This document shows positions 36,389-45,599 of a stretch of DNA of 64,000 bases, one piece after another. Each line of letters starts with the position of its first letter. Positions within the stretch are counted from its first letter, which is position 1. The stretch comes from Advenella sp. S44 (lineage in GTDB: Bacteria > Pseudomonadota > Gammaproteobacteria > Burkholderiales > Burkholderiaceae_B), in contig NZ_NEXS01000003.1 of NCBI RefSeq assembly GCF_002810445.1, forward strand, positions 1,240,001-1,304,000, given 5' to 3'. The notes under the pieces were generated by a model that worked only from the letters and a program-made list of their open reading frames with translations, did not search any database and was not told the origin of the DNA. The position numbers and the translations under genes are program-made.

Positions 36389-38131
36389 TTATTTGGCAGG
36401 CAGTTGAATCAGGCGAAACACTTCATGCCGGTCTGGCCGGCGCTTTCCCTGCCAGATCAAGACAGCATTGTCCGGATATGGCTCGGCCTCGTCTTCGATT
36501 TTTTCAAATGTCGTTTGGAGCAACACGTAGCGGCATTTGGCATCGAAGGAAAATTGCAGTCCGTCAAATACGTAGAAGGCGGCGCGCTGTCCCAGTCCTA
36601 CGCCGTGCTGACGTATGCAGTCTGTCGGAATATTGCTTTCCTGGATGACCGTGGCCAGCTCCTCGGAGACGGCTTTATAACTGCGGTTGTAGTTGATTGA
36701 CGGCAGCCATAGCAGTGCCAGCAGCATCCAGGTCAGCGTCAGACCGGTGGCCGACAGGACAATACCACGCCAGATGACAGCCGGGTTACTGCGCAGGCGC
36801 CAGGACACGGTCAAAAACCAGGCGACGCACACGCCGATGGACAAAACCAGCGTAATGATAGAGATCTGCGGCTCAAAGCCGGTCAGCAGTCGTGTGATAT
36901 TGTGATGAATCTTCGTTGGCCAGCCAAAATTGAGCGCAATCCATCCCAGCCAGGTGGCCACCATCGCCAGCGACATAATCATGATTGAGAACCAGTCCAG
37001 CGTATTGACGAAGGAACGCCGTAGCGTGGGCAGGGAAAGCGCGGCAAGAATGGCGCACGGCACGGCAAGCATGGCGTACTCGGACTCGAAAGCATTTTTC
37101 TGGAAGACCACGGTGACGATGGCAGCGCCAAGCAATAATGCGGGGATGAAGATATGCGGCGCATCCATCCATTTGCGCCAATTCCACAAGGCGATAATCA
37201 TGAATGGCCAGGTTGGCCACAGAAACCATGACAGGTTGCGCAGTGTAGATAACGTTTCGGTTGGCGATGGCAGGCTGAACAGAGCGCTGTTCCAGAATAC
37301 GTAACTATTGATCCAATAGGTGTTGGCGTTGCTTGCGGCGGCCAGCCAGGGCAGGCAGCATGCCGTGGCCAATGCCAGGCTCCACAGCAGCCAGAGCTTC
37401 TGTTGCCGGCCGAAATGGCGAAAACACACCAGGGCGAGCAATGCAAGCAGTACCGGGACTCCGCCGATTGCCCCCCGCGTCAGACAGGCGGCGCCAAGTC
37501 CGATACCGGCCAGCGTGCTGCCCTGTATCGGATGGTCCAGCATGCGCGCCATGCCGTAAAATGCCACCGCCTGACAGGCCATAATCAACGGAAAATTGGA
37601 CGTTTCGTGCATGCGAATGACAATACCGATCGTCGCAATAATAAACAGCACCGCCGCATCGGCAATCATCCTGCCGTAGTCCTGCGGATTGGGTTCCCCA
37701 CCGAACGGCAGGGCTAGCGGCTGGCACTCCTTGCGTCGCGCCAGTAGATAAGTACCGTACCAGGTGGCCCAAATGATAATGAAAAAATAAATAAAGATCG
37801 GCAGACGAGCGGCGGTGATCTGAGCTTCCAGCGGAGCCTGGAACAGGCCAAAGATCGGACTGAACAACTGGATGAAAAGTGTTCCAATCCAGGTCAGCAG
37901 CGGCCCTTCCTGGGCGTACGCATAATTGCCAATTTGAGGCAGCAGCCAGCCATCCGTCTGCCCGCGGAACGCGGTGAGCATGGTAGCAAGCCCGGTCAGG
38001 TCATCGGTTTTCCACGGATCACGATAGAACAATCCGGCAAAAATATACAGAACGCCGACGACCAGCAGGGCTGTGCGGGAAAGTTTGCGGGTCGCGATTT
38101 CGGTCAGGCGGGAGGGCGTTGTGCGTTGCAT
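36389..38131 (-). CDS. ArnT-like membrane glycosyltransferase (GT-C fold)
   Basis: A 580-residue polytopic protein with about 11-12 transmembrane helices. The first periplasmic loop carries YRDPWKTDDLTGLATMLTAF (residues 36-55), where family members have the catalytic acidic residues, then NYAYAQEGPLLTWIG. It should move a sugar from a polyprenyl-phosphate donor to an envelope target such as lipid A, protein or polysaccharide. It starts the operon with the MATE and MFS genes; the sugar and acceptor cannot be read from the sequence. Confidence 0.75.
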   Translation of the reverse strand: MQRTTPSRLTEIATRKLSRTALLVVGVLYIFAGLFYRDPWKTDDLTGLATMLTAFRGQTDGWLLPQIGNYAYAQEGPLLTWIGTLFIQLFSPIFGLFQAPLEAQITAARLPIFIYFFIIIWATWYGTYLLARRKECQPLALPFGGEPNPQDYGRMIADAAVLFIIATIGIVIRMHETSNFPLIMACQAVAFYGMARMLDHPIQGSTLAGIGLGAACLTRGAIGGVPVLLALLALVCFRHFGRQQKLWLLWSLALATACCLPWLAAASNANTYWINSYVFWNSALFSLPSPTETLSTLRNLSWFLWPTWPFMIIALWNWRKWMDAPHIFIPALLLGAAIVTVVFQKNAFESEYAMLAVPCAILAALSLPTLRRSFVNTLDWFSIMIMSLAMVATWLGWIALNFGWPTKIHHNITRLLTGFEPQISIITLVLSIGVCVAWFLTVSWRLRSNPAVIWRGIVLSATGLTLTWMLLALLWLPSINYNRSYKAVSEELATVIQESNIPTDCIRQHGVGLGQRAAFYVFDGLQFSFDAKCRYVLLQTTFEKIEDEAEPYPDNAVLIWQGKRRPDRHEVFRLIQLPAK

Positions 38132-38460
38132 GTATTGGTGTTGGTGTACAACTAAGGGATTTCACGCATTTTAGCTGAAAAAGCATGGCTAAAAACCCTG
38201 CTGCGTTATTTGTTTCGCTCCGTGACAATAGAATCCGGTCGTGCTGCGTCGATTTGTTGGTCAGGCCCGGGCAACGGGCGACGGTGCGCGGGAGGCGTGC
38301 TTGAATGGTGGCGATAAATCCGGGCAGCAGGCGCATCTGTCAAAGATGGGCGAGCGACGCTCATGGCCAAGTGGAGTTAGGGGGGCGAAAGGGAGTCGGT
38401 AGAGGGAACGGGTACTGAAGGAACGGGGGCAGCCGAAGGAAAGGGGAGCTAAGTGAAAGA

Positions 38461-38505
38461 TGCTAGAGGGAAAGGTGCTAGAGGGAAAGGTGCTAGAGGG
38501 AAAGG
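38461..38505. repeat. 15-bp tandem repeat, three perfect copies
   Basis: Three perfect copies of TGCTAGAGGGAAAGG, embedded in a purine-rich region. A partial fourth copy (TGCGGG) follows. Since 15 is a multiple of 3 the array keeps the frame and would code ARGKG cycles if translated. Confidence 0.9.
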
Positions 38506-38648
38506 TGCGGGTGGAGAGCAGGTAGAGGGGCGGTCAGTAGAAGGAAAACCGTCAAAGTCCGAATGGGTAAAATCTGAGTCGTTGGCCGCAGGTTATTGGC
38601 GAGGTCACTACAGAAGTCCAGAGTACAGAAGCCCGGGGCGCCAAGCAC

Positions 38649-38694
38649 ATTCGGCATAAACTGCGCAATAAATACTGTTCAGTTTATGCCGAAT
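38649..38694. repeat. Perfect 15-bp inverted repeat (hairpin)
   Basis: Arms ATTCGGCATAAACTG (38649-38663) and its exact complement (38680-38694) with a 16-base loop. No T-run follows on either strand, so it is not an obvious terminator, although it lies downstream of rpmE2. Confidence 0.8.
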
Positions 38695-38803
38695 ATGGGC
38701 TGGCTGAGTGCGGTCTGGTTTTATGGCAGTGCAAGTCGGGCAATGATTGATGCGCGGCTTCGGAACACTGACTATGCAGGAACCAATGAAAACCAAATAG
38801 CGA

Positions 38804-39070
38804 TCAGGACGCTTTTTTGCGTGTGCCGGCGGTGCTGGCGAAACGAGCGCGGAATTTTTCAACGCGACCAGTTTCAACAATACGCGTTTGCGCGCCAGTG
38901 TAAAAAGGATGGGACTCTGCGGTCACATCACATTTGAAAAGCGGATAGGTTTTGCCATCCAGTTCGATGGTTTCGCGTGAGTTCAGCGTAGAGCGGCTGA
39001 TGATTTTTGAACCGGTCTGCTGGTCCAGAAACACGACTTCGCGGTATTCTGGGTGAATACTATCTTTCAT
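38804..39070 (-). CDS. rpmE2: 50S ribosomal protein L31 type B
   Basis: An 88-residue large-subunit protein: KDSIHPEYREVVFLDQQTG, then SRSTLNSRETIELDGKTYPLF and CDVTAESHPFYTGAQ. It lacks the CxxC zinc knuckle of type A and so is the zinc-free paralogue. In several bacteria this form is repressed by Zur and used in zinc shortage; I saw no clear Zur box here. It stands alone. Confidence 0.95.
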   Translation of the reverse strand: MKDSIHPEYREVVFLDQQTGSKIISRSTLNSRETIELDGKTYPLFKCDVTAESHPFYTGAQTRIVETGRVEKFRARFASTAGTRKKAS

Positions 39071-39310
39071 GATTAATCCTGAGGGTTTGACGGGTCGCCA
39101 GCCTTTTGCGCTTCAATTTGCATTTCATTCAACTTGCACTTCGGAAATTGAGGAAATGACAGGTGCAAAAAGCAACGTATCCAAAATTTAATCCAGCATT
39201 CTAACACAGAAGTCGTTGAATACATAGCGTATTCGGCGAAAAAACGACAGGAAAACGTCAGCGGCAATTGCCTTCTTTGCCTGCAGTCCCGCTTTGATCA
39301 TCTTGTTCAG

Positions 39311-39628
39311 TCAGGATTTGACGGTCAGCCCCGGTAAATCGACGGTAATGTTGGCCGAGCCCAGAGCTTGGATACAATGTCGGGCCAGCAATTGGCGCTG
39401 GTCCGGGTGGTTCTGTAAAAAATCATGGCCCATGGCGTCGGTAATGCCCAGGATCCGATCAAGGACCAGTACTTTGCCGCTGGGCCGCAGCGGCTCGCAT
39501 TCGAGCGCTTCCCATTTCTCAACCAGCCATTGCTGTGATTGCGCGGCAAGCGCCGGTGCCGGGTCCAGGTTCAATTGAACCTGCAATGTACGGGTCGGAG
39601 TAAAAATGAAATTGACGTCACAGCGCAT
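39311..39628 (-). CDS. Conserved-looking hypothetical protein
   Basis: A 105-residue soluble protein that I do not recognise. It begins MRCDVNFIFTPTRTLQVQLN and has a Trp- and Gln-rich middle (QSQQWLVEKWEAL) and a helical C-terminal half. The start at 39628 was chosen for its CGGAGG site 6 bases upstream; the frame extends 13 more codons. It lies 145 bases downstream of and in the same direction as kynB and so could share its transcript, but nothing shows what it does. Confidence 0.55.
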   Translation of the reverse strand: MRCDVNFIFTPTRTLQVQLNLDPAPALAAQSQQWLVEKWEALECEPLRPSGKVLVLDRILGITDAMGHDFLQNHPDQRQLLARHCIQALGSANITVDLPGLTVKS

Positions 39629-39812
39629 AAGGCCTCCGGTCGGGTAAACAATACTGCCAGACAGCACTGTAGAAAATATCGGAAAAAAACACTGTCACGA
39701 TCATGACAATGTCACGCTGGGACCGGTCATGCCTATTTAACCGCTATTATTCGCCATTGGCCGCAGTCAGCCATTCACAGGCATGGCAAGCACGGAACCT
39801 GACGCTATACCA

Positions 39813-40445
39813 TTATAGCGACCGTAATATGGCTCTTACCGGACTGGCGTCGGCATTGGTCCATTTGAGTGGCAACGCGATCAGTTCATAGTCGCCCTCG
39901 GGCACATCGTCCAGGACCAGATTCTCCAGTACTCGCATATCGTATAGGCGAACACGTTGATGGCTATCGAGTGACTTGCTGTCGGCCGGATCAACGCTGG
40001 GGGTGTCGATGCCAATCAGAATAATCCCATGCTGATGCAGCAAATCCATCGTTTCAGGCGCGAAGCTGGCAAAATCCGGCGACCAGATGCCGGTGCGTGC
40101 CTGCTGGCAGCTGCGCACCAGCAATCGGGGCGGACAGTCTGCCAGCGCACCTGCAATATCGCCAGGATTGATCAGGCCACTGGCGCGCATTACATGTCGT
40201 ACGCGGCACGGGCCGATAAAGGGGGTAAGTGATAAATCGCCTGCGGGACTGCCGTGGCTATCATAATGCAGTGGCGCATCGGCATGAGTGCCTATATGCG
40301 GGCTTAGCGTGACTTCACTGACGTTAACAGGGCACGCGTCCGACAAAGTCGAGCTCCAGGCCTGTCGATAGGGCGTGTCGCCTGGAAACACCGGCGACTG
40401 TGCGTTGACTGGCGCTGAAATGTCCCAAATAGGTTCATGGCTCAT
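39813..40445 (-). CDS. kynB: Kynurenine formamidase KynB
   Basis: A 210-residue cyclase-family metalloenzyme that hydrolyses N-formylkynurenine in tryptophan breakdown. The N-terminus WDISAPVNAQSPVFPGD is typical, and the metal and catalytic residues appear as H50, H54, D56 and H60 in SPHIGTHADAPLHY. Later GIDTPSVDPADSKSLDSH and LPLKWTNADASPVRAIL match KynB. I chose the ATG at 40445 over an in-frame start 12 codons earlier. Kynureninase and tryptophan dioxygenase are not in the window. Confidence 0.9.
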   Translation of the reverse strand: MSHEPIWDISAPVNAQSPVFPGDTPYRQAWSSTLSDACPVNVSEVTLSPHIGTHADAPLHYDSHGSPAGDLSLTPFIGPCRVRHVMRASGLINPGDIAGALADCPPRLLVRSCQQARTGIWSPDFASFAPETMDLLHQHGIILIGIDTPSVDPADSKSLDSHQRVRLYDMRVLENLVLDDVPEGDYELIALPLKWTNADASPVRAILRSL

Positions 40446-40537
40446 GGTGATAGATCCTGCTCGGGTCGACTGGACCGGCAAATTGGGAAACCGTTAAAGT
40501 GTGACTGCGGCATAGGCAGTATAGCAGTTGACATTGA

Positions 40538-41263
40538 TTACAGCTTGCCTAGTTCGGCCAGCGATATCGCCGTTCCCCCGGCCACAATAATATGGTCTAC
40601 CAGCCTGATCTCCAGCAGTGCCAGTCCGCGACGCAGTTGCTGGGTCAATTGGATATCGGCCAGACTGGGTTCGGCCAGACCCGAAGGATGGTTGTGCGCC
40701 AGAATCACGCCCCAGGCGTTGTGTCGAAGCGCCGTGGCGGCAATTTCCCGGGGATATACCGCGGTTTGGTTCAGCGTGCCGCGCGACGCTTCTTCGTAGT
40801 GAATCAGCTGATGCCGCGTATTGACAAGCAGCAGCAGGCATTTTTCCACCACCTCGTGCGATAGCAGGCTAACGCAGAAATCCCGCACAATCGCCGGGCG
40901 GTTAAGTTCCATATGAAATTGCATGGTGTCTTGCATGTGGCGGCGGGCAAACTCGACGGCGGCCAGGAACGAGCAGATTTTGGCGTCTCCCAGGCCTTTT
41001 ATTTGTTTCAGGGAGTGGTAGTTGCCCAGCAGCAGGTTGCGCGGGCCGCCCGCCTGTTCAAGCACATACCGGGAAAACTGCATGATATTCATGTTGACCG
41101 TGCCGGTGCGCAGCAAGATGGCCAGCAGTTCTGTGTTTGAGAGTGCGGCGGCGCCCTGGGTCAATAGTTTTTCCCGAGGCAACAGGCTGCCCTCGGGGGG
41201 ATGGACAAAGCCGGCAGGCGCGTCCTTGACAGAATTGGGGGAATTGGCGTTGTGCATGTTCAA
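40538..41263 (-). CDS. radC: RadC-family JAB-domain protein
   Basis: A 241-residue RadC protein with an N-terminal UPF0758 part, a helix-hairpin-helix (IKGLGDAKICSFLAAVEFARR, residues 88-108) and a C-terminal JAB metal domain with H190, H192 and D203 (AHNHPSGLAEPSLADIQLT). RadC is named for DNA repair, but its role is not settled. It is divergent from the slpA-ispH unit and separated from kynB by 92 bases. Confidence 0.92.
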   Translation of the reverse strand: MNMHNANSPNSVKDAPAGFVHPPEGSLLPREKLLTQGAAALSNTELLAILLRTGTVNMNIMQFSRYVLEQAGGPRNLLLGNYHSLKQIKGLGDAKICSFLAAVEFARRHMQDTMQFHMELNRPAIVRDFCVSLLSHEVVEKCLLLLVNTRHQLIHYEEASRGTLNQTAVYPREIAATALRHNAWGVILAHNHPSGLAEPSLADIQLTQQLRRGLALLEIRLVDHIIVAGGTAISLAELGKL

Positions 41264-41331
41264 TGTCGGCTAAAATAGAGGTTTACTGAAACGCACTACG
41301 GTGACAGATTTTGACCGCGAATTCCCAGCCC

Positions 41332-41787
41332 ATGAATCCAATTGTCCATGCCCAATCCTACCTGACTCTGCACTATCGTATTACGCTGGCGTCAGGACCT
41401 GGGGCCGGTTCGGTTTTTATAGACACCTTTTCCGGAAAACCAGGCACGCTGCAGTTGAGTACGGGACAATGGTCTCCTTCCATGGAAGCGCCGCTGCTGG
41501 GTCATGCCGAAGGGGAATCATTCAGCTACGGTCTGCCGGCAAACCAGGCTTACGGGGACCGTAACCCGGAACTGCTGCAGCGGGTCACCCGCCAGATGCT
41601 GGCCCGCGATGCCGGCGCTGATGCTCAGTTCGAACCGGGCGATATGGTGGAATTTACTGCCCCCAATGGCGGACGCTATTCCGGCATTTTCCGGCAGTGG
41701 GATAACGAGACGGCTCTTTTTGATTTCAATCATCCACTGGCAGGCGTCGATTTGCGGATCGACATCAAACTGCTTGGAGTTCTGTAA
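41332..41787 (+). CDS. slpA: FKBP-type peptidyl-prolyl isomerase SlpA
   Basis: A 151-residue SlyD/SlpA-type prolyl isomerase and chaperone. It has the FKBP core and the inserted flap ([27 protein letters not shown]), and lacks the His-rich tail of SlyD, so it fits SlpA. The ATG at 41332 is preferred; a TTG seven codons earlier is in frame. The stop overlaps the ispH start (TAATG), the usual slpA-ispH pair. Confidence 0.9.
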   Translation: MNPIVHAQSYLTLHYRITLASGPGAGSVFIDTFSGKPGTLQLSTGQWSPSMEAPLLGHAEGESFSYGLPANQAYGDRNPELLQRVTRQMLARDAGADAQFEPGDMVEFTAPNGGRYSGIFRQWDNETALFDFNHPLAGVDLRIDIKLLGVL

Positions 41788-42740
41788 TGGCTCAAAACAG
41801 CGAAGTGATTTTGGCGGAACCCCGCGGCTTTTGCGCCGGGGTGGATCGCGCCATCGATATTGTCGAACGCGCCTTGGAGTTACACGGCGCACCGATCTAT
41901 GTCCGTCATGAAATTGTGCACAACAAGTTTGTGGTCGAAAGTCTGCGAGGCAAAGGCGCCATTTTTATCGATGAGCTGGATCAGGCGCCTGCAGGCGCTA
42001 TCGTGGTGTTTTCTGCCCATGGTGTTTCGCGGGCGGTGCGCGCCGAGGCGCAATTGCGGGATCTGCGAATTTTTGATGCAACCTGTCCGCTGGTGACCAA
42101 GGTGCATATCGAGGTTGCCAAAATGCATGCCGCCGGCCGTGAAATTATCATGATCGGTCACAAGGGTCACCCCGAGGTGGAAGGCACGCTGGGGCAGGCG
42201 GTCGGTCGCATGCATCTGGTGGAAACACCTGAAGATGTGGCGGCATTGCAGGTAGACGATCCGGACAATACTGCTTTTGTGACACAAACGACGCTTTCCC
42301 TAGATGATGCCAAACGCGTTGCCGACGCGCTTAGGAAAAAGTTCCCGGGCATCGTCGAACCCAAGAAAAGCGACATCTGCTACGCTACCCAGAATCGGCA
42401 GGACGCAGTCAAGGTTCTGGCGCCCGATTGCGATCTGTTTTTCGTGGTGGGCAGCGTCAACAGCTCCAATTCGAATCGTTTGCGCGAAGTGGCCGAACGG
42501 CTCGACTGCGCGGCATACCTGATTGACAACGCACAAGCCATCCAGCCCGAATGGGTACAGGGCGCCCGCAAAATCGGTATTACCGCGGGCGCTTCGGCAC
42601 CGGAAGTGCTGGTCCAGGAGGTGGTGGAGCGGTTGAAGGAGCTGGGTGCCATTTCGGTTCGCAGAATGGATGGCGCCAAAGAAAACGTGACGTTCCCATT
42701 GCCAAAGGAACTGTCCCGCAAACAACAGGCAGGGAGATGA
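41787..42740 (+). CDS. ispH: 4-hydroxy-3-methylbut-2-enyl diphosphate reductase IspH
   Basis: A 317-residue Fe-S enzyme that makes IPP and DMAPP in the last step of the MEP isoprenoid pathway. The three cluster cysteines are C16 ([13 protein letters not shown]), C100 ([11 protein letters not shown]) and C198 ([12 protein letters not shown]); the substrate motifs GHPEVEG and [10 protein letters not shown] are present. It overlaps slpA by one base and its stop overlaps the possible maiA start codon. Confidence 0.97.
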   Translation: MAQNSEVILAEPRGFCAGVDRAIDIVERALELHGAPIYVRHEIVHNKFVVESLRGKGAIFIDELDQAPAGAIVVFSAHGVSRAVRAEAQLRDLRIFDATCPLVTKVHIEVAKMHAAGREIIMIGHKGHPEVEGTLGQAVGRMHLVETPEDVAALQVDDPDNTAFVTQTTLSLDDAKRVADALRKKFPGIVEPKKSDICYATQNRQDAVKVLAPDCDLFFVVGSVNSSNSNRLREVAERLDCAAYLIDNAQAIQPEWVQGARKIGITAGASAPEVLVQEVVERLKELGAISVRRMDGAKENVTFPLPKELSRKQQAGR

Positions 42741-42745
42741 TGCAG

Positions 42746-43390
42746 ATGAAGTTATACGGGTATTTCAGGAGTTCGGCGGCCTATCGGGTCAGAATTGCAC
42801 TGAATGTCAAGGCGCTGGGGTATGAGTCGGTGCCTGTGCATTTGATTCGTGACGGTGGTCAGCAATTGGCGCAAACCTACCGCGAACTGAACCCGACTGC
42901 ATTGGTGCCAACTTTCATCGATCAGAACGTGAGCATCGGTCAATCGATTGCCATCATGGAATATCTGGAAGAAGCCTATCCGCAGGTGCCCATTCTGCCG
43001 GCTACACAGGCGGGTAGGGCGCGCGTCCGTTCATTGGCGCAATTTATTGCATGTGACATTCATCCGCTGAATAATTTGCGGGTACTCAAATACCTCAAGC
43101 GTGAACTGGGCGTCACTGAAGAAGTCAAAAACGAATGGTATTTGCACTGGATTCGCCAGGGTTTTGATTCGCTGGAAAAAATGCTCGCTTCGTCGACAGA
43201 CACCGGGATTTTCTGCCATGGCGATAGCCCCACAATGGCAGATTTCTGCCTGGTGCCGCAAGTGGCCAATGCGCGGCGCTTTAACCTGGATCTGAACCCA
43301 TATCCGACTATTGCGCGCATCGACGCCGCCTGCAACAAGGAAGAGGCGTTCATCAACGCCGCGCCGGACAATCAGTCCGACGCTGAATAG
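42746..43390 (+). CDS. maiA: Maleylacetoacetate isomerase (zeta-class glutathione S-transferase)
   Basis: A 214-residue glutathione enzyme that isomerises maleylacetoacetate to fumarylacetoacetate in tyrosine or homogentisate breakdown. The N-terminal motif YGYFRSSAAYRVRIALN contains the zeta-class SSxxxxR active site (S9, S10, R14). The second half has HPLNNLRVLKYL and FCHGDSPTMADFCLVPQ. Nearby in-frame ATGs at 42737 and 42740 are possible starts; 42746 is best placed after AGGGAG. Its last 19 bases overlap the convergent maf gene. A maleylpyruvate isomerase role cannot be excluded. Confidence 0.88.
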   Translation: MKLYGYFRSSAAYRVRIALNVKALGYESVPVHLIRDGGQQLAQTYRELNPTALVPTFIDQNVSIGQSIAIMEYLEEAYPQVPILPATQAGRARVRSLAQFIACDIHPLNNLRVLKYLKRELGVTEEVKNEWYLHWIRQGFDSLEKMLASSTDTGIFCHGDSPTMADFCLVPQVANARRFNLDLNPYPTIARIDAACNKEEAFINAAPDNQSDAE

Positions 43391-44043
43391 GCGCGAGCCA
43401 GCAACCGGCAGGTCTCAAATAGCGGCAGTCCCATAACGCCACTGTAACTGCCGCTAATGGATTCCACAAAGGCCGATGCCAGGCCCTGGATACCGTAGGC
43501 GCCCGCTTTTCCGATCCCTTCGCCCGATCGAACATACCATTCGATTTCATCCTGGCTTAGCGGTTTCATTATTACATTTGTGATAGAAACGTCTTCGTAA
43601 AACCTGTTATTCCAGGCCAGTACGATGGCGGTATGCACTTGATGCGCCTGACCGGCCAGGGCGGCAAGTGCCTTGCGTACGTCATCTCCTGTGCTGGCTT
43701 TGCCAAGTATCTGCGAACCCATCATCACCGTCGTATCGGCGGTCAGTATGGGCCGCGGCGGGAGGCTCGATGTGTGCAAGTGCGCGAGCGCCCGCTCGGC
43801 CTTGTCTCTGGCTGTGCGCTTGACATAGCTGGCAGGATGCTCGCCCGGCAACAAGGGTTCATCTTCGCCGGGAGTCGCTGGCACATGCAGTACGTCGTGC
43901 GCAATTGCCATTTGCTTTAGCAGTTCATGCCTGCGCGGACTGGCCGACGCCAAAAAAATCGCCTGTTCCTGGATCCGCGCCGTCAAGGATGGCGTGGTCC
44001 CAGCCAACGGCGTAACGATTGCGGTTTTGCCAAAGATGTTCAT
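43372..44043 (-). CDS. Maf-family nucleotide pyrophosphatase
   Basis: A 223-residue Maf protein (dTTP/UTP pyrophosphatase group, YhdE-like). The family start IFLASASPRRHELLKQM is seen near residue 28 after an unusual N-terminal extension, then TADTTVMMGSQILGKAS and WYVRSGEGIGKAGAYGIQG. Its role is to hydrolyse non-canonical or excess nucleoside triphosphates. Start at 44043 is the first ATG; an upstream GTG overlaps rlmH. It is last in the rlmH-rsfS-nadD-purD-yebC series. Confidence 0.85.
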   Translation of the reverse strand: MNIFGKTAIVTPLAGTTPSLTARIQEQAIFLASASPRRHELLKQMAIAHDVLHVPATPGEDEPLLPGEHPASYVKRTARDKAERALAHLHTSSLPPRPILTADTTVMMGSQILGKASTGDDVRKALAALAGQAHQVHTAIVLAWNNRFYEDVSITNVIMKPLSQDEIEWYVRSGEGIGKAGAYGIQGLASAFVESISGSYSGVMGLPLFETCRLLARAYSASD

Positions 44044-44074
44044 AGTTAAAGATAGCGTGCCTGCGGCTGCCGGC

Positions 44075-44545
44075 TCAGGCACGATGATAGGGATGGTTGG
44101 TCAGGATGGCCCAGGCGCGATACAGTTGCTCGGCCAGTACGATACGAACCATGGGATGCGGCAAGGTCAGCGATGACAGGCGTATCAGGCTGGTGCAGTC
44201 CTTTTTGAGGCCGGCATCCAGTCCGTCCGGCCCACCGATCAAAAAGGTAACATCCTGTCCATTGCTGCGCCAGCCTTCCAGCTTGCCCGACAAGGCCATG
44301 GTGGTCAAATCGCGGCCATGTTCGTCCAGTGCAATAACCAGACTATCTGGGGCCAGTGCCGCCTGAATGCGGCGTGCTTCTGCTTGCATCATTTGTGCCG
44401 GCGTTTTTCCCGAGGTCCTCGGTTCCGGCTTGATTTCGCGCAGCTCAATGGTGCAATCGGCCGGCATTCGCTTGGCATAGTCTTTCCACGCGGTTGTGAC
44501 CCAGTCGGGCATGCGGTTGCCAACGGCAATAACGGTGAGCTTCAT
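44075..44545 (-). CDS. rlmH: 23S rRNA (pseudouridine-1915-N3)-methyltransferase RlmH
   Basis: A 156-residue SPOUT-fold methyltransferase that modifies helix 69 of 23S rRNA. The cofactor knot is seen as [12 protein letters not shown] (near residue 100) and [25 protein letters not shown], with the catalytic tail TNHPYHRA at the C-terminus. It lies 8 bases after rsfS. Confidence 0.95.
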   Translation of the reverse strand: MKLTVIAVGNRMPDWVTTAWKDYAKRMPADCTIELREIKPEPRTSGKTPAQMMQAEARRIQAALAPDSLVIALDEHGRDLTTMALSGKLEGWRSNGQDVTFLIGGPDGLDAGLKKDCTSLIRLSSLTLPHPMVRIVLAEQLYRAWAILTNHPYHRA

Positions 44546-44553
44546 AGGACGGC

Positions 44554-44964
44554 TTATTCTTCCATATTCTCGTCGCCATCGGCATCAGAAAATCCCTGCA
44601 TGGCCAGGCCCTTGGACTGGTCCAGCAGCCGGACGCGAACCGGCTTGTCGCCCCACACGGCTTCCAGATCGTAGTACTGACGGATGGCCGGTTGCATGCA
44701 GTGGATGACAATATCGCCAAGATCGACAAGTACCCATTCTCCGGATTCCTGGCCCTCGAGCGCAATGATTTGTATTTTCTGGGCGCGGGCGGCGTTCACG
44801 ACGCTGCTTGCGAGGGCACGTGTCTGCCGGTTGGACGTGCCGCTGGCGATAACGACCCGGTCAAACAGACTGGTCAGATGGCTTGTGTTAAACACCCGGA
44901 TATCCTGGGCTTTGACATCTTCCAGCGCATCAATGACCAGACGTTGCAGTTTTTGTATATTCAT
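44554..44964 (-). CDS. rsfS: Ribosomal silencing factor RsfS
   Basis: A 136-residue protein that binds ribosomal protein L14 and blocks subunit joining when nutrients are short. The family pattern [39 protein letters not shown] covers residues 10-48, followed by [20 protein letters not shown] and the [10 protein letters not shown] motif. It follows nadD by 47 bases, as in most betaproteobacteria. Confidence 0.95.
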   Translation of the reverse strand: MNIQKLQRLVIDALEDVKAQDIRVFNTSHLTSLFDRVVIASGTSNRQTRALASSVVNAARAQKIQIIALEGQESGEWVLVDLGDIVIHCMQPAIRQYYDLEAVWGDKPVRVRLLDQSKGLAMQGFSDADGDENMEE

Positions 44965-45011
44965 AGGTGATAAGGTTTTCCGGTTCGGGGTAATCGGCAG
45001 CGTAATAATCG

Positions 45012-45599
45012 CTATCGGTAAAGGCTGTAAGTCTTAATGTAATCCAGAACGGCCGCCGGAACAAACGCAGAAACATCCTGCTCCTGACCAATGCGCGCCC
45101 GAATCTCGGTCGAAGAGATATCCATGGCCTTGAAGGGAAGCGTAATCAGTCCCTTGCCGTCGCGCCGTAACAATGCGTCCAGTTCTTTCGGAATCTGTAA
45201 GGGATGGTCGTTACGCCAGGCAACGGTCAGTGTGACGTAGTCGGTAATTTCCTGCCAGTTTTGCCAGCTGCAGAAATTGTTAAGCTGGTCGGTGCCCAGC
45301 AGCCAATAGTATTTGGCATCGCGCGGCAGGCTGCGCAGGGTATCTATCGTGTAGGTTGCGCCTTCGCGGTCGATTTCGATGTCATTGACAACGATTCCCG
45401 GTTCGCCATCAATGGCCAGGGCCAGCATTTTCAGTCGCTGGGCGCCGCTAACCTGTAGCGGCTCTTTCTGCCACGGGTTGCCGGCCGGAACAAGCTGGAC
45501 CTCATCCAGCGCCAATGCACGCAGCGCCGTTCTGGCCAGGGCCAGATGCGCCAGGTGGACCGGATTGAAACTGCCGCCTAGCAGTCCGATTTTTTTCAT
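45012..45599 (-). CDS. nadD: Nicotinate-nucleotide adenylyltransferase NadD
   Basis: A 195-residue enzyme that makes deamido-NAD from NaMN and ATP. The nucleotidyltransferase signature GLLGGSFNPVHLAHLALA is at residues 5-22, with YWLLGTDQLNNFCSW in the middle and ISSTEIRARI near the end. Its start overlaps the purD stop by 4 bases. Confidence 0.95.
   Translation of the reverse strand: MKKIGLLGGSFNPVHLAHLALARTALRALALDEVQLVPAGNPWQKEPLQVSGAQRLKMLALAIDGEPGIVVNDIEIDREGATYTIDTLRSLPRDAKYYWLLGTDQLNNFCSWQNWQEITDYVTLTVAWRNDHPLQIPKELDALLRRDGKGLITLPFKAMDISSTEIRARIGQEQDVSAFVPAAVLDYIKTYSLYR

Larger units (their letters stand above)
38132..38803. other. Intergenic region with purine-rich repeats and a long hairpin, no supported gene
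   Basis: About 670 bases. The stretch 38380-38540 is strikingly purine-rich on the plus strand and includes the 15-bp array (38461-38505). A perfect 15-bp inverted repeat sits at 38649-38694. No open frame has both a good start and family resemblance. Confidence 0.65.

Noticed and set aside
38453-38659. A basic Gly-Lys-Arg-rich protein over the purine-rich array
   Set aside because: The frame exists only because the 15-bp repeat keeps phase; there is no convincing start site or family.
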